64,000 nucleotides of DNA from Balanoglossus misakiensis (lineage: Eukaryota; Hemichordata), in the NCBI GenBank assembly GCA_040954595.2, contig CM082582.2:11594001-11658000 (forward strand), given 5' to 3'. Shown one piece after another: positions 12,646-26,200 of the stretch (the first letter of the stretch is position 1; each line of letters begins with the position of its first letter). The position numbers were made by a program, and so were the translations under genes. The notes under the pieces are model-generated. The model had not been told where the DNA came from. It made no database searches and saw only the letters and a list, made by a program, of their open reading frames with translations.

Positions 12646-15600
12646 GTAACATGGTGCGGAATTTAAATTCGTTGTACTTAAATCGCAGAAGAGAGAAAAG
12701 AACGTTTAATATGGTAATAAAATCAACAACATCGAAAACAAATTCTTTTTTCTATGACTACACGTGGTAAACAAGTGAATCGTTTTGATACGTTACATAC
12801 AGTCAGCTGGTTCGGGCAGCGACCGAAGCTGGAATCGCAAAATGGAGCTGGGAATCGTTCGCTTTGTTGGGCGTCGTTGTGCGTTTATCATACTGAAGGA
12901 ACTAAAAGACGCTGTAAGAATTTTCAAAGTGCCCAGGGGACCTCTTTGTTGAAATCGGATCGAAATTGATTGGCCAACAAAATGTGAACCCCTTCGTAAT
13001 CCTGTTTGTACTGAGCGATTTAAAAAAGAGACGAACAAAAGCAGGGGTTTGTTTGTGTGTGCAATGTTTACTCAAAGTGAAAGAAAAAGTGACGAATGGC
13101 CGGCGGAACCTTTCAGGTCGTGTGTACATAGTCAGGATGGTGAATCGAGCCGCGGAGTGAGAGCAAATCAGACGCCACTATAGACGCTACTATAATCAGA
13201 TTAGCAGTGTCCTCTTCGCCGGGAGTTGTAGACAGAGCGGCGAGTTCAAACGTCTCGCCGTGTCCTCAGTTGGAACCCGGTGTCGCGTTCAAGGGTCGAT
13301 TTAAAGATTTCGTCGAGTGTCATGACTTCTCGGCCCAGAATTCCTTTTGAGCGTTTCGTCTTAGCAAAATTTGCGATCGCGTCATCAGTCAGCACCTAAT
13401 ATGTCATTCTTCAAGGAGAACGACAACGGCAAAGCCTGTGAGACAAACACTTTCACTCACGCAGACGACATTTGAAAATTTGTCAATTTGCGACTCCAGC
13501 TTGCTCCGAAGTTCCCGGATATTCGATTCCTGTGGCAGTCTTGATCTGTCAGGTAAAAAGACCCACCTAAAAGAATTGTGTTTGAAGTCAACCTTCTATT
13601 TCTAGAAGATTAAATCACTCGGCACAAGTGAGACAATAAATGGTAAGAATGAGACGAGACAAGAAACTAATGCGTTTGAATGATTTTATTCCAATAATTT
13701 CGTTACAGAGTAATCAATTGCAATTACATGTACTTGTTATACTCTCAAAAACACAACGAATTTCCCAGTTATCAGATTGTGTATTCAGCCTGATTTTTGG
13801 TGGCGACATGCAACAATATCATGCAAACCTACACAAGTAGACCGCATCTTCGAATCGATGTGGGGTGGCCATTTTGGCGGGTTGTCAACATAAAATACAG
13901 TGAAGGCATGCCTTCCATAAACGTTAAATTAAAAAGAAAATATCGTACCTGACCCTATCGTTCTGATTATCAAAATTAAGCGGGCAGGTTCCCTGGTTAT
14001 TTTAGATTTTTAAATGCCAGAAGCGGTTGTATATTGCTTATTAGCATATGCCGAAATCGTTGTTGGCCGCCGTCATTGCAGACTCCAATGCTGCTCTTTG
14101 TTCGTGTACCCAAAAATACATGTATTACTAAAATATGAAAAAAAGCTGCCAAACTACAATGAAGAACATAACATCGACGGTGCCCGTCGAATGTACCGTC
14201 AAAGATCCATCATCTCGCGGCGTCTGTTTCAGCTTTGCTGTGGGGGATATTTTGACACTGAGACTTGCTGAACTGTCGGCTGGGACAAACACTGGTTTCC
14301 AATCCTTGACATTACATGTAAAATTAAACATATGCTAGGCGAATATCCACGTTTTACGAGAATCGCTGAGTAAATTTGGCCACTAGCTAGAAATGCAATA
14401 TATGAATAAATCAGCATGGCGCAGTCGTATTGATAGGTTCGCATTTCATTAAAATTTGGAAAGTAAAGTGGCTTCATAATTAAAACAAATCAAAAGGAGT
14501 TCGTTTATATTACTGTCGTGTCTTTATTTTGCCTTTCACTTGTAAAATGGCATCATATTCCAGTCAGGCAAATGTCTATACTCGGGCGTTGGCGTATAGC
14601 CACACCATCCCTTGTCCAACCGAATCTTTTGTTAGAGCTGTCCAAAGTTTACTCGAAAAGAAAACGTGTCTGAGGCCAGGCTGTACTGGCTTTGTTGCAT
14701 CTGCCAGTATATTGTTTACGTTTTCCCCCAACAGGCACCCCTTTCAACGTGGCCGCCGATGTGCTATGAGTGCCCCGCTGTATATTTGTATTTACCCAGT
14801 TTTTGATGAAAAAGGTCAGCGAGTTGTACAGGTGATGGATTATGCCGGTTGTGTGAACAGCTTCTCGAGACAGGAATTCCTCGAGTCGGGTGTGCACACA
14901 CAGCCAGCGCGTTTGCCGAAGCTCCGTTTACACAGTATCGCTTTTCGCGACTGCACCACCCCCACTCCTGTCCGAGTCTACGTCTCCCCCACCATGTGAC
15001 CTCGGTTGCCCCGGGTCGGGTTGGTCTAAATATCAAAACTCCGCCCGGTTCAAAATAACAAGCCGAAGATTTCCAGGACAGATAGGAGAGGGGGGAGGGG
15101 GTGGATGTTATTTAGTGGCTGTGAAAGTCATTTTAGCGACAATATCTCTGCGATATTTTTCTTTGATTGTAAACTGTCGATTTGAAGTAGAGACCGAAGG
15201 TATGTTAATTCGAGGTTTTTTTTTATCAATAAGCGGTCCACTATGTTTGGCGGTACGGATGATGGATCGACGTTACCCGGGCGACAGAGAGAGTTTATTT
15301 TGTTCAGCTTAAACTGGCTTCTGCTTCGTCTAACCCTACATGGCTCGAGCAAATAGGCCAAGACGTGAGTGTCCTACTAAATACGAGCACACACGGTGAA
15401 CAGCGGGGGCAATTTCGTTGCCGGATCCTTGCACCCCAAACCGCCAAACGATACTCTCGACGCCAGCGAAGCATACACGGGACTCTCCTTGAATCAAATG
15501 CCAGAGATAAGCGACGAAGAAATCGATTAGACTGAAAGATAAACTCACCAAATTTTCCAAACTGTTCGAGAGAAGTGTCGAAAGTGTGCGAGGCTTGAAG

Positions 15601-17547
15601 ACGGGTCTTGTCAGATATGATGGATAAACTTCGATAAAAGTAAAATGAAGTACATAGATCCTTGACCCGACACAAAATAATTTTCCCGCCAAAATGACGT
15701 CGAGTAGCTTTTCTGTGGGCATTCTGTCCATGTTTTATCACAAATTGGCTCTGAGTTATCGCCAGTACAAATAACTTGCACTAGTTGCCTATCGCCTTTT
15801 GACGTTTTGTGATACTTTCATTCTTACACCCGTCATCGAAAATCGTCTCGATTCTTATCTCGGGATTGATTTTAAATCTATTCCGAACAGAGTCACATGA
15901 GAGACTTCGCAACATAGGCCGTTGACCGAGGTCCGGAATTTGAACGACTTAAGATAAAAATCTAAAAATTTTCCACTCTGGTCTCAGTTGCTACCGCGTT
16001 ACGTTAGAAGCACATCGATTTTGCAGTTTATAAGGGGGCGTTCACGAGTTTTAGGCGGGAAGCCAATTTTACAGTTACGTAAAGTTTTGTTTTGAAGCGA
16101 ATGCGGTCTGACCGTCAAAACAGCAACAGCAGCATCAAGTTGCAAGTGTGACGATCTATCGATAAAATGGCGTGTTTTCGTTGTAGGTGCTACTGAGGCA
16201 CCACGGGAAAACTGATGCAGAAAATATGTCTTCCCTATCTTTTCCTGAGAGATGCTATTGGAAGCGGAAACAAAGACCAAAACACTGTGTCAAGAAATGT
16301 TAACGTGTTCCTCATTTGTTTTCGGTTTCATCATCTACAGACTATTTGTAAAAAATCAACAAAAGCGATGCATTCGCGCACACCCGAAAGGCGATTCGAT
16401 TAATAAGCTGACACGCCCATCGGTCGGCAAATTCAACGTTTGGAAATGTATAGCTCGCCGTGTTTCATAAGGCAAATAAAGACTATATGAATTGGGCGAA
16501 CACGACAATTTGCTCAAATAAACGCATATTACAATCTTCCCAAACTGTGTGCTTGGGTTGTACACTAAGCCCGGTAGGTAAACCGTGAAGCGTTGACATT
16601 TAACCAGTTTTTTGTTGGTGAAAGAAAACACAGAATAACAGCCCGTATGGACCTCGAACTGAATCAATAAATTCAGCTTTTTTGCCAAAACAGTCATTGT
16701 TTGTCCCACGCTCAAAGTTTATTTAAAAATGATCTCTCTGCTTTATGCGCACATGTACTTTCCCCTTTGTAAGATTTTTTTTCATCGCAATCACTATTGT
16801 CCGTTTGTACATTTTTGTTCAAAAGTCCCAAATTGGTCTAACTCGCGGGAATGCACTGGTACGCGGACATTGTCAGTTTTGAGGAAAAACACACAGTGTA
16901 AAGTGGCGAAGGCCGACCTGGTCATAAATTGCAAGGAGCAGGCGCGTTGTTGAGATGCCTGCAGAAAAGACAAATCACGTGAAGTCGCGTTATGCGACTC
17001 GTGTGTTGGCGTTCTATTTTTGACACCGTCGACATGTTCGTAGCCCCGCTTTGTTCGCGGCGACAGTGTGACATGCGCTGGTCGCAATAAAACATACGCA
17101 AAGAAAAGTACAGCGCCAAGAGATTAAAGCCTCTAGAGCTGACAAATTTCACATATTTTTTCTACAATAAAATACTTCAAATATATATGAAAATAGTGGG
17201 CAGCTCTTGGGTCTTTGACCCAGAGATTGCTGTGGAACCCAGACTCGCCTACTGTGCATGTGCATTTTAACGCTGAATATGTCTTCTCCCGCTCCAAGCT
17301 GTACAACAAAAGCTGTAATTTTAACACTTTTGACACTTGTTTGTGCGAGTTAAAACAATCTGCCAATAGATACTATTTGTGGCAAACAAACGTTAAACAG
17401 GACAGCTGTTTCGCCGGTCAGATGCCATTCTCGAAACATTGTGTAAAGTTTGCAGGCGGGTCGAAGAAAAACCATTTAGCTGACAAACACGGCCTCAGCT
17501 ACGTTAGAATGCGTGTACATGTGTTTGACTTTTTAAAATAGCAACAA

Positions 17548-17561
17548 ATTCCACGTGGAAT
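17548..17561. promoter_or_regulatory. 14-bp perfect palindrome around a CACGTG E-box
   Basis: ATTCCACGTGGAAT reads identically on both strands and centres on CACGTG, the class bound by bHLH and bHLH-Zip factors. A second palindromic E-box, GTCACGTGAC, lies about 100 bp away at 17653-17662. Function is inferred from the motif only. Confidence 0.3.
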
Positions 17562-17652
17562 GGTCTTGAACAATGTGATAGACGCTAAAAACCATACGTG
17601 AACTTGCCATACGCCCCAGGCCAAGTATCACCGCTCTTTTAAAAATAGATAG

Positions 17653-17662
17653 GTCACGTGAC
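17653..17662. promoter_or_regulatory. Palindromic E-box GTCACGTGAC
   Basis: This 10-bp perfect palindrome matches the USF/MITF/TFEB-type core TCACGTGA. It lies close to the 14-bp E-box palindrome at 17548. Function is inferred from the motif only. Confidence 0.3.
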
Positions 17663-20656
17663 GCTTTGGTCCGGTTCATGGTAATGGTGCGAAAGCTGTC
17701 AAGACCGTATGCTTTCTCTGAAATAGGTGCGAACAAACACTCATCCAGATGTTTGTAAAAACAACTATTTCGAGGTTCTTTTACGTAAAAGGCCAATCGT
17801 TGATATTTTCACAGTTTAATAGACACGCGATTCGAATTTATCGAAAAGATCCGGGTATAATAAAGGTGCCTGAAATACCATCCATCCGTTTTTAAACTTG
17901 AATATGTCTATATCAAGTAAGGACCCCCTGCACCCTTTCTACTTTTCGATAGAAACAGCCCTCACAGTTTTTAGTGTGATCTTTAACAAAAAGTTCCAAC
18001 AACAGCTGCTCTTCCGAGTTCACAGTGACATGTCGTCATTACCACAAAATAATTAGCTGCGACAACTTTTCATTAGAAACTTAATGAATCTTGTTAATGG
18101 AAACGTAGCAAATATACCCCTTCTGTTAAGATGTATTCGTTAGCATTACTAAACTTACACACCCGGCTCACAGATTTCTAGATGCATAAGGTTACTTTAA
18201 CAAGGGCGCCATCACAGGGTCAACGGAAGAATCCTTGCGGGATGACCGTTCTCTGTCCGGTATTGTCATATCATGTCATCTGCCAGGTAGCACTTAAGCC
18301 GGGATCATAAAAAACATAAAACGAACCTTTATACATGGCTGTCGGGCACAATTTAGGGCGAGCTCATTGGTGATGTTATGTACATCTTGAAGAGATTATA
18401 ACGGTATACATGTACATAACCCACATTAACTAAACGTAAACCCATTCAACTTCGCAAGCCGAAGCAGAGTTTGTTCGGTGAGACTTACCTCCTTAAAACC
18501 ATCCCTCGATGAACGGATCCGTGGAGAGCGTTCAGGCTAGGCGATTAAGCGCCATCAAACGGTTGCAACTATGGATTGAGAGCTGGCAACAATCAAGTAA
18601 TGGCGCCTGCGCGCAGAAACGGGTCATCAAGACGACTGCTTCCGTGGGTCAAATCTCATGAATTCGATGCCACATCGCCCCCAAGCCCAACGTTTCTGAG
18701 TCTTTCGTTTTAACCTGGTGGCGCTGCAGCACGTTTTTAGCCAAATATTTGTCAAATAACATATACAATTCTTAATGATAATATCAATACATTCTATATG
18801 ACAATGTTTCTGTCAGTTAGAAGCCGTACATTTTTTCGTCAACTCTCCTCGTGTCGATATTTTTTTTTCAGCGTTTCGGGTCGACCGACCTGCTTGGCGG
18901 GGTCAGTCGCCTTCAGTTACTTTGGAAGACGTCGGCATTTGTAAGCCTTCGTATGCTGCTCGACTCGACGAATGGAGTCAAAACGTCAGCACGCTTAAAG
19001 CTTCCGAGAAAAACAGCTGGTCTCGAGGCTGTCATTGCGAGGTAAGACTGTAGCTCGTACACGTGGCAGATCGCACGCACTGGCAGACCATGTTACCCAT
19101 TGTAGCCCACCACCGTAGTTGTTCCAGGCCCGGTACGCGGCGAGCAAGATTTGACACGTATGGACAGAGCGCCCCATTTTGGACCTTACTCGACATATAT
19201 ATTTAAATTTTTGGCAGCGTTTCAAAATGAATAGTGTGCGCATTTCTTAAATTATCCTCGTTGAATGATCGCTGCTATTTTTCACATAAATTGCGTAGAT
19301 TTATCCCTTCTTTCGCCATGCGAAAAATATATCTTCAAAAATTGTAAACAAATCGCGATTGACGAAAAAGACTGGGCTCGGAAAGTGCATTAAATATTCT
19401 CATGTTTACAAAAGTTGTGGTATATTTTTGGCGACTTCTAATAAGGTCTACAATAATTCATTATTATTATTTATAACCTCGTATGTTCCCATGGTGATAA
19501 TTTCATAATCAATTGCTAGTAAAGCAATCACTTTCAGTAGAATCAACTTATCTTTACCTTGAAATTTTGTCGTTTAAGATAAACTGTGAATTCATTTTGC
19601 ATTGGGATTTTCACCACATCTCTTGCTTATCTTCCTGTCAATTATCACCCCATGAACTTGGGTCCTAATTAAACCCGGTCTAACAGGGCACAGTGAGAAA
19701 TTCCAAATCCCCCTCCATCAATTCCAATTTCATGCATCGAACCAATCAATTCTGAAACACCGCCAAGTTTTCTTGTTGGGCACTGAAAGTTTTCAGGCTC
19801 CGAATCTCACGTACTACGTTACTGACCATAAGTATTCAGTAACTTTGCCAATCGATTCCAAGCAAATCATAACGAAAATCGTTCTCAAAAATACAATAGA
19901 TTAAAAAAATACCATCTCCATAAACTCTCTTTGTGTCGATTTTTTTCTATTCGTGAAAACTTGAGCCAACGAAGCGAAATCCCACAGACAGTATTGCTCA
20001 ATTCGAATACTGATCACGGCAGAGGATGTAGCGATGACTGACAACGCGATCCATGCAGACCTAATCACATCACAAAGCGAAAAATAGAACTAATAATACG
20101 TTCCCAATCATTTACAACTCGGCGGGTCCGCATTCTGTTTGTTTTCACATCTATAAACCCCGCGCAACGTCAAAAATTGCAAAGGTCTGTTGCATAACAG
20201 ACAACTCATGACGCTTATTTTGCTGCTGAGCTGCCGTACGATGGCTTCCGTTACAGGTAGCCGCAACGCTTATGTCCATCGCAAAGAGAGACTTTTTGAG
20301 AGTAACAGAAATACCTAGATTACAATTAAAAGCAAACGAATCAAACTTTAGTGGTGTCAGCTTGGGCCAATCGAACTAGCAACATGTGCGAGGAAGACTT
20401 TCAGTGATAAAGTCGATCAGAAAGATATGAAGCTACAGCTAGTGAATAGGAGCAAAGTGAAATCAAAGAATGAAGACAATAATTGGTGTCGACTCAGAAA
20501 AAAAATGTCTGCTCACGTGACCAAATCACGGCAGTTTCCAAATATTTAGATTCCGTTATGGACATAGCTGACATTTAGGACTTCCTGTAGTGCTAAAGCA
20601 GTACTGTTCACGCTACGATAAAAACAGGGGGCTGACGATAAACTTCTCCAAAAAAC

Positions 20657-21768
20657 TTGGCCACTATTCATAAAGCTGTTTATTGTCTAAAAGGAGAGAT
20701 TTGGTTGCTCTCAATTAAAAGAAGGAGCAACAGCGGGGAATGGCGACATCAAGTACCCGAGCTCCAGAAAAATATCGACACGAGGGTTGGAGTTTTATTC
20801 GATAATGCGGACCTCTTAATGATTTGGGGTGGGGATCTTTTAAGAGTGGGGATCTTTGGCTCTTTGGAGGCAGGCCTTCGCAACGCAGGTGGTCCGGCGG
20901 TATTGGTGGTTAGAGCAAGGCTTAATGCATCCACCCCGAGCCAACCAGGGTGTGTAAAAAAAATCTCTCCCAGTACAGATGAAGCGTATGAAAGTATAAC
21001 TTCAGGCCTGCGTTTTCTCAGCACGGCCGGTCGTGCAAGGGATCTTTCCCGCCCAGACCAAGCTACCTTCTGCAGTTCAACGACAACAGCACACCGACAG
21101 ACCTTCAATGAGAAATTACGTCACTGCGCTCCTTCCATCTCTCCGTCGAATTTGGTTTCACGAACTTCTCGTTATTTAGCATTGCCATTCTCAGAGGAAA
21201 ACCCACAAATCTCGTGAGTGGATGACACGCGAAGCCCGACTGATTCTTTTTGAATAAATCGCACCGTGTCCCTTCATGTATCACTGTCTCCTCGAAGGCC
21301 ACATTCTGGAGTATCTCAGATCTGAAAAATCGTCAGACTCGGATCGTTTTGGGGAATTTACAGACCCCAGAAATTGAAACGTCCGCGAAGGCTGTGACAT
21401 TGAAAGATTGCTAAATACCTCCACCAAAAAACAAGCACAGTATCACCTTTCGCACCGTCACATTCAAGTTCAAAACTCGTCCCCGCCCCACCCCTGAGAA
21501 CATAATTCATTGCTCACCCATCAACCAAGACCAGCATAAATCATAATTAACAACCTACTTAATAATACGTAAATTTGGTCGTCATGGTTGCTCGCCGCTA
21601 AGCAAATAAACACGTGCAACCGCAGACACCGTGGTGATCATCCCTCGTGATGTTTTCGTTCGAAACTTTTTCGGAGAAAGAACACATCATATCCAACCAT
21701 ACTTCATAGATATGCACATATAGCGATAATTTGTTATTTGTTGTAATGATTAGTTTATCAATGAGACG

Positions 21769-21769
<1 letters not shown>
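20657..21769. other. Non-coding stretch with a 186-codon open frame
   Basis: A plus-strand frame stays open from 20657 to 21217, but it begins at TTG. Its first ATG, at residue 55, leaves about 132 residues. A minus-strand frame (20749-21108) is open across the same bases, which points to stop-poor composition rather than coding. No domain is recognisable and no clear splice sites frame it. The rest of the stretch shows nothing identifiable. Confidence 0.4.
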
Positions 21770-21799
<30 letters not shown>

Positions 21800-21830
21800 G
21801 GAGAGAGACAGAGAGAGGAGAAGAGAGTAA
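21770..21830. repeat. (CAGA)n microsatellite grading into GA-rich tract
   Basis: About seven to eight tandem CAGA units occupy 21770-21800 and are followed by an imperfect purine tract of GAGA and GGAGA to about 21827. The same CAGA motif forms a second microsatellite at 47344. Confidence 0.9.
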
Positions 21831-23277
21831 AAAATAAATTGCGAATATGATTTTCATTAAATTAAATAGGACTAAGACCTTTGCAGTAATCATGACTCGC
21901 AAGAAATGCATTTTCCTGTATTCGCTTTTATGATCACGCGCTGTAACTAATCCAGATGTGGATGTAGATTACGCCATTTTGAATTTACCAGGCATCAGCT
22001 GTGTCTTATCGCTGCTGTCTTCCCGCGTTCTGACATTTCCCTTAACGATAAATTAAAGCACAGGAGGTAACGGTGCTTCCTTTAGAAATGCTACAGAAAG
22101 GGGAGGATGGGAAAGTCCAAACACACAAAAATCCCAAAATAAAACCCTCTACGATTGTAGTTTTAACTATTATATAGGAAATAATTCACCTCATGCCGCT
22201 GTTAACTAGTTCGATGTTCTCTGAATCAAATCAAAATACATGTAATAGATGTTACAGAATTATCTAAGAATTACCCAAGTGGTTTTAAATGCATATACAT
22301 GTATATTATGTCAAACAACACGAAATTACAAAGACGTTTCTGACTTTTTACATTTTTGTACTGTTTCTGCCCATTCTAACTTTTCATCATCGTATCACAG
22401 ATTTTTTTCTACCGCGCCTGTAATCACCTATTAGCGTTGCCATGGAGTCGAAGAATGCGGAGAATGTTTCTTTCGCTTCACGCCCTTATCCCGCATACTT
22501 TAATTAACGTTTTTAATTAATTAATGCAGTGATTGGCGATAGAGCTGGAAGGGAAATGTACCACACACATAGCACTATCGCGTCCCCCGCGGTTAACGCT
22601 ACCTATCCCGGTTAAAAACAAAACACCCCAGCGCTGAATCGCTCCGATGGTGTTAAATGAAGGGTGACATTCTTAATTTTGGCAAGTTTGGATCGGGAAC
22701 AACCCAACAAGTGCCCGCCCGGGGGGAGGATAATCCCGGTTTTCTCTAACCGAGTGGAAATCCTTCCATTAGGAGCCCAATAGCTGCAAGTTTTGGCATT
22801 TTATGCCACTCAGAATGATCTCTCAAATTTTGTGCTAACACCTAGAAAGCAATGTTAAACCTGTCAAGGGTTTACATGACACTGCCATCCTTCACAGGCA
22901 CGTCAAAGAACAGGCAACTATATAAGATGATCTCCACAAGTTCCCGAACACAATACTGTGACACAACTCTGCGATGAAAACACATCGGAAGAAAATGAAA
23001 ATCCATCATGGCTACTGAGCTCTTCTCAACAAAACTGTGAGAGGGAAGATGAGCGCCACTTCTTGTCGTGTCGTCACACCTTGGAAGCGACAATTTCCGC
23101 GCTCGTGATAACACTCCATTGCCGCGGTACCCCCTCTAGACGTGACACCGGACTGTCCATAGTCTACTCAGACAGAAACAAATATATCTCTTGTTATTAC
23201 CGAATTACCCCTTGCACGATGGCGGCGTGATTTAACGATAATGTACTCTAGCCTAGGGTATTATTTTATAAAATTGT
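21831..23277. other. Non-coding stretch, nothing recognisable
   Basis: No gene or RNA is recognisable. An AT-rich TTAATTAA-type cluster at about 22500-22525 is the kind of sequence homeodomain proteins bind, but this is weak evidence. Confidence 0.5.
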
Positions 23278-23299
23278 GGGGGGGGGGGGGGGGGGGGGG
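23278..23299. repeat. Run of 22 G
   Basis: This is an uninterrupted G homopolymer on the plus strand. It is the longest of several G-runs in the window and can form G-quadruplex. Its exact length is vulnerable to sequencing error. Confidence 0.9.
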
Positions 23300-26200
23300 C
23301 GATAATGCAGCTGCAGCAACCATTTAAAAAGACTTGCGAATGTATCATTTGGACGCTATGCCTGTCGTTGTGACAAGCATTTCGCCCGGGGACCATGCTC
23401 AGTTCGCTAGTATTTCGACAGTAGTTTACTGGATCCAGCTGTAGCGGTGACGTTCGCTGCGACATGAAATATTGCTGGTTGTCCTACTTCCGAAAGATTT
23501 GGACCACCGCAACTCTCGCTTGATCTTTGGCTCGGTCACAATCAATAGTGGTCGGCCGTCTGCTTGCTTCTGTGATTCGTGGTGATTTTTAAAAATAAAG
23601 ATGGATTGGATACCCGTGTTAATACGGCGGTAAATTGCGAGGGTGTAGTTTCATAGGGATTACAGTGAAACTTATATGCTGAACGATGCCCGGTGACTGT
23701 ACGCGTGTTTGAATCATTCTGAATGACGCTAAATCATGGCAAATCAATGCCAAACTACTGAATACAAACTTTAAGTAAACATAACCAAGAGAAAAAAGAT
23801 TTCACTTTTAAATATTAAAAACTCGCTTTTCGGATAATTTCAAAGTGATTTGTAGTGCTACCCTGTGATTTCACAGAGCAACATTGATGATGATTGTGGT
23901 GGTGATAATGATGGGGTTGTGCGAATTCGTAACCACGGCAACAGCGAATGGCTGAAATAATACAGAGAGGCTTTGGAAACTATTGTTTGTTTTGAAAATG
24001 AAACCTGACACGTCGATGGTAACTCATGTAACTCTAGCGAAGATTTCTTCGAGTGCCCAGACTGACTTCTAGTCGAATCACCCCGGATTTTGTTGGAATA
24101 TGATTCGTCGGCTAGAACCCGGAGTGGAAATTCGAACGGGTTGTCAAGTAAACAAATTTGGAGCGAGCCTTGAAAGAGAAGCTGCTTGATGCATTGGTTT
24201 TCTTTTGGTGTGTGTGTGTTCCATTTGTTTTTTTCCCACAATGATGAAAATTTAATCTTTCTCATTCTCACTAAAACTACCGCGCTTAGGCCTGCAACCT
24301 TTGCTCCGTTGGCTACTCCACAACTACTCAATATACACGAGAGCAGCTTCATTTTGGTGTTGCACAATATTAACAGGTATTATGATCCGACGAGTCGGAC
24401 AGGAAGTTTAAAAGGGATTAAAATTTCAAAAATACGTATCAATTAAAAAATGAAACCAAACCCGGATGTAGACGATAACAAAGGTGTGCGTTGAACAGGT
24501 GAGGCTGAACGTTGAATACATAATTAGCATGTCGGCGGACTTAGAAGTCAAGTTCAGCCATGTTTCTCATAGTACCGTACAAGTTCAACTGCGACCAATT
24601 AAATCGACATGGTTTGCTGGTTTGTCTAGAAGGTGTGGGAGAAAAACTTCCGTTGTGTTACGGAGCGGTAAACAAGCCGGGTAATTCTGAAGGGTTCTGT
24701 TCCCACTTTGTAACGTCTCTCCCTCCGTACACGGCCAATTGATTTTCGTTTGGCCAACCCTGAAAATAAAAATAACCAATAAACCACTCGAAAAAAATGA
24801 GAAGGTGTAAACGCCTCCCAGCACCTGACGGAAATCGATTACTGTGTTGCAATCGAACACGACGGGTTCACTCGCTCCGATGCACACCGCGGAGCTTTTT
24901 CAAAGACTCGTCCGTCTCGCCTTATTTCCCTTCCTGTTTTCCCACAGTTGGTAACAATGGACGCGTCGGGGTTCGTCGCCTTCCTTTGAGCGGGCTTGAC
25001 GGTTGGAACAAGATTTTTCGGGTGGCGGACAAGTTTTCTCGCTGTAAAGAGATCACCACCAAGCCGGGCCTTGTGTTTTGAAAATCCGCTACCATTGTAC
25101 GGTGGAGAATGCGCCGTGTAAACCTATACAGCCACAATTTAGCGTTTGTCGATATCGCTCTGGAAGAAAGTCCAAATAATCCAATACCATGACAACCAAC
25201 TTAAAAGCAAACGTAATTGGTACCAAGATCAAGTTATTATAAAACCGTAACTGAAGAAAGTCAAACAATAAACTATTTTTCTCTCTCCCAACGACTGGAA
25301 TAAAAACACCAGTGACGTTACTGCTCGGACTTAAGCCAAATAGAAAAGCATATATTGAACGTCTTTTCGTACATATTTGATAATTCCGCAAAGCGTCCCT
25401 GACGTGAACATAATGACTCAATAATATTAATTTTAAAGTCTTTTGTCGCAGTTTCTTTTAATTTACTGTGACATTCAATTTAGGAGAAGTACCGCAAGTG
25501 AGCCCTAAATTAGTCTCGGCACGCGTGATCTTTTTCCATTGACGATACAAAAAAAACGCTCAGCTTGGTTTAAACTGAAATCATGCTCCAGGAAAGAAAG
25601 TCGCCACGATTTATTTATTCAAAACGGCGAATAAACATGAGTGATACAAATTGGGCTGGAAGACGATAAAATCGTAATCGTTTAGAATTTCAGTAAGAAT
25701 TGTGATGGTAACATGCCGTGAACACATTTTAACCATTTGGCACTTTACGGCGACAAATTAATTTCCCTTAATAGCGTTTGTCGGGTTACTTGCTAGCATT
25801 TTTTGACTTGACACCTCAAATGCCAATGTCAAGGGTGGCGTCAAAGGTCACCGAATTGTAAAATTTACGACTGCCGTGGCTGCACAAACAAACAAGCTCT
25901 CCGTCGTGTTGGCAAGAAGTCCTGACAGCCCTGGTCTTGGGGAGAGCAGCCGAAAAACAAAACTTGCAGAACTCCTCTTTCCAAAGATTCCTGTTGGCCT
26001 ACCAATAAACTAAACCTCCCCAGAGATTGGGTTCGCGTGCGGATGCCGGTTGCCTGGCAACGGCACAGAGGCGAGAGCCAGCGCAGCACGTGTTGGTGGC
26101 AAGTTTTTTGATGGGAGGTACTTTATTAGTTTTGAGTCGGTTTGCTTACTAGTCGGTTTGGTAGATCTGTAGATCTGTTCAGTTGGGGAAATTGTTTCAT

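Larger units (their letters stand above)
12646..20656. other. Non-coding stretch with scattered palindromic sites
   Basis: No domain-bearing gene is visible. Items noted are a 7-bp stem hairpin CGGCGAG/CTCGCCG at 13238-13260, a 24-codon open frame at 13401-13475 with a donor-like GTGAGA inside it, a 151-codon open frame starting at ATG 14547 with no recognisable domain, two E-box palindromes at 17548-17561 and 17653-17662, a 50-residue open frame at 18509-18661, and a TCACGTGA octamer at 20513-20520. None is enough for a gene call. Confidence 0.5.

Noticed and set aside
14547-14999. 150-residue plus-strand open frame
   Set aside because: It starts at an ATG, but has no recognisable domain, overlaps open frames on the other strand, and lies in a GC-richer patch where stops are rarer.
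18490-18500. Strong minus-strand splice donor GAG|GTAAGT
   Set aside because: All three minus-strand frames just upstream contain stops within a short distance and no coding exon could be built, so it is probably a chance match.
20657-21217. 186-codon plus-strand open frame
   Set aside because: It begins at TTG; from the first ATG about 132 residues remain. The opposite strand is also open and no domain is visible.
23858-24367. 169-codon minus-strand open frame
   Set aside because: It starts at TTG, shows no domain, and has a composition typical of random sequence.
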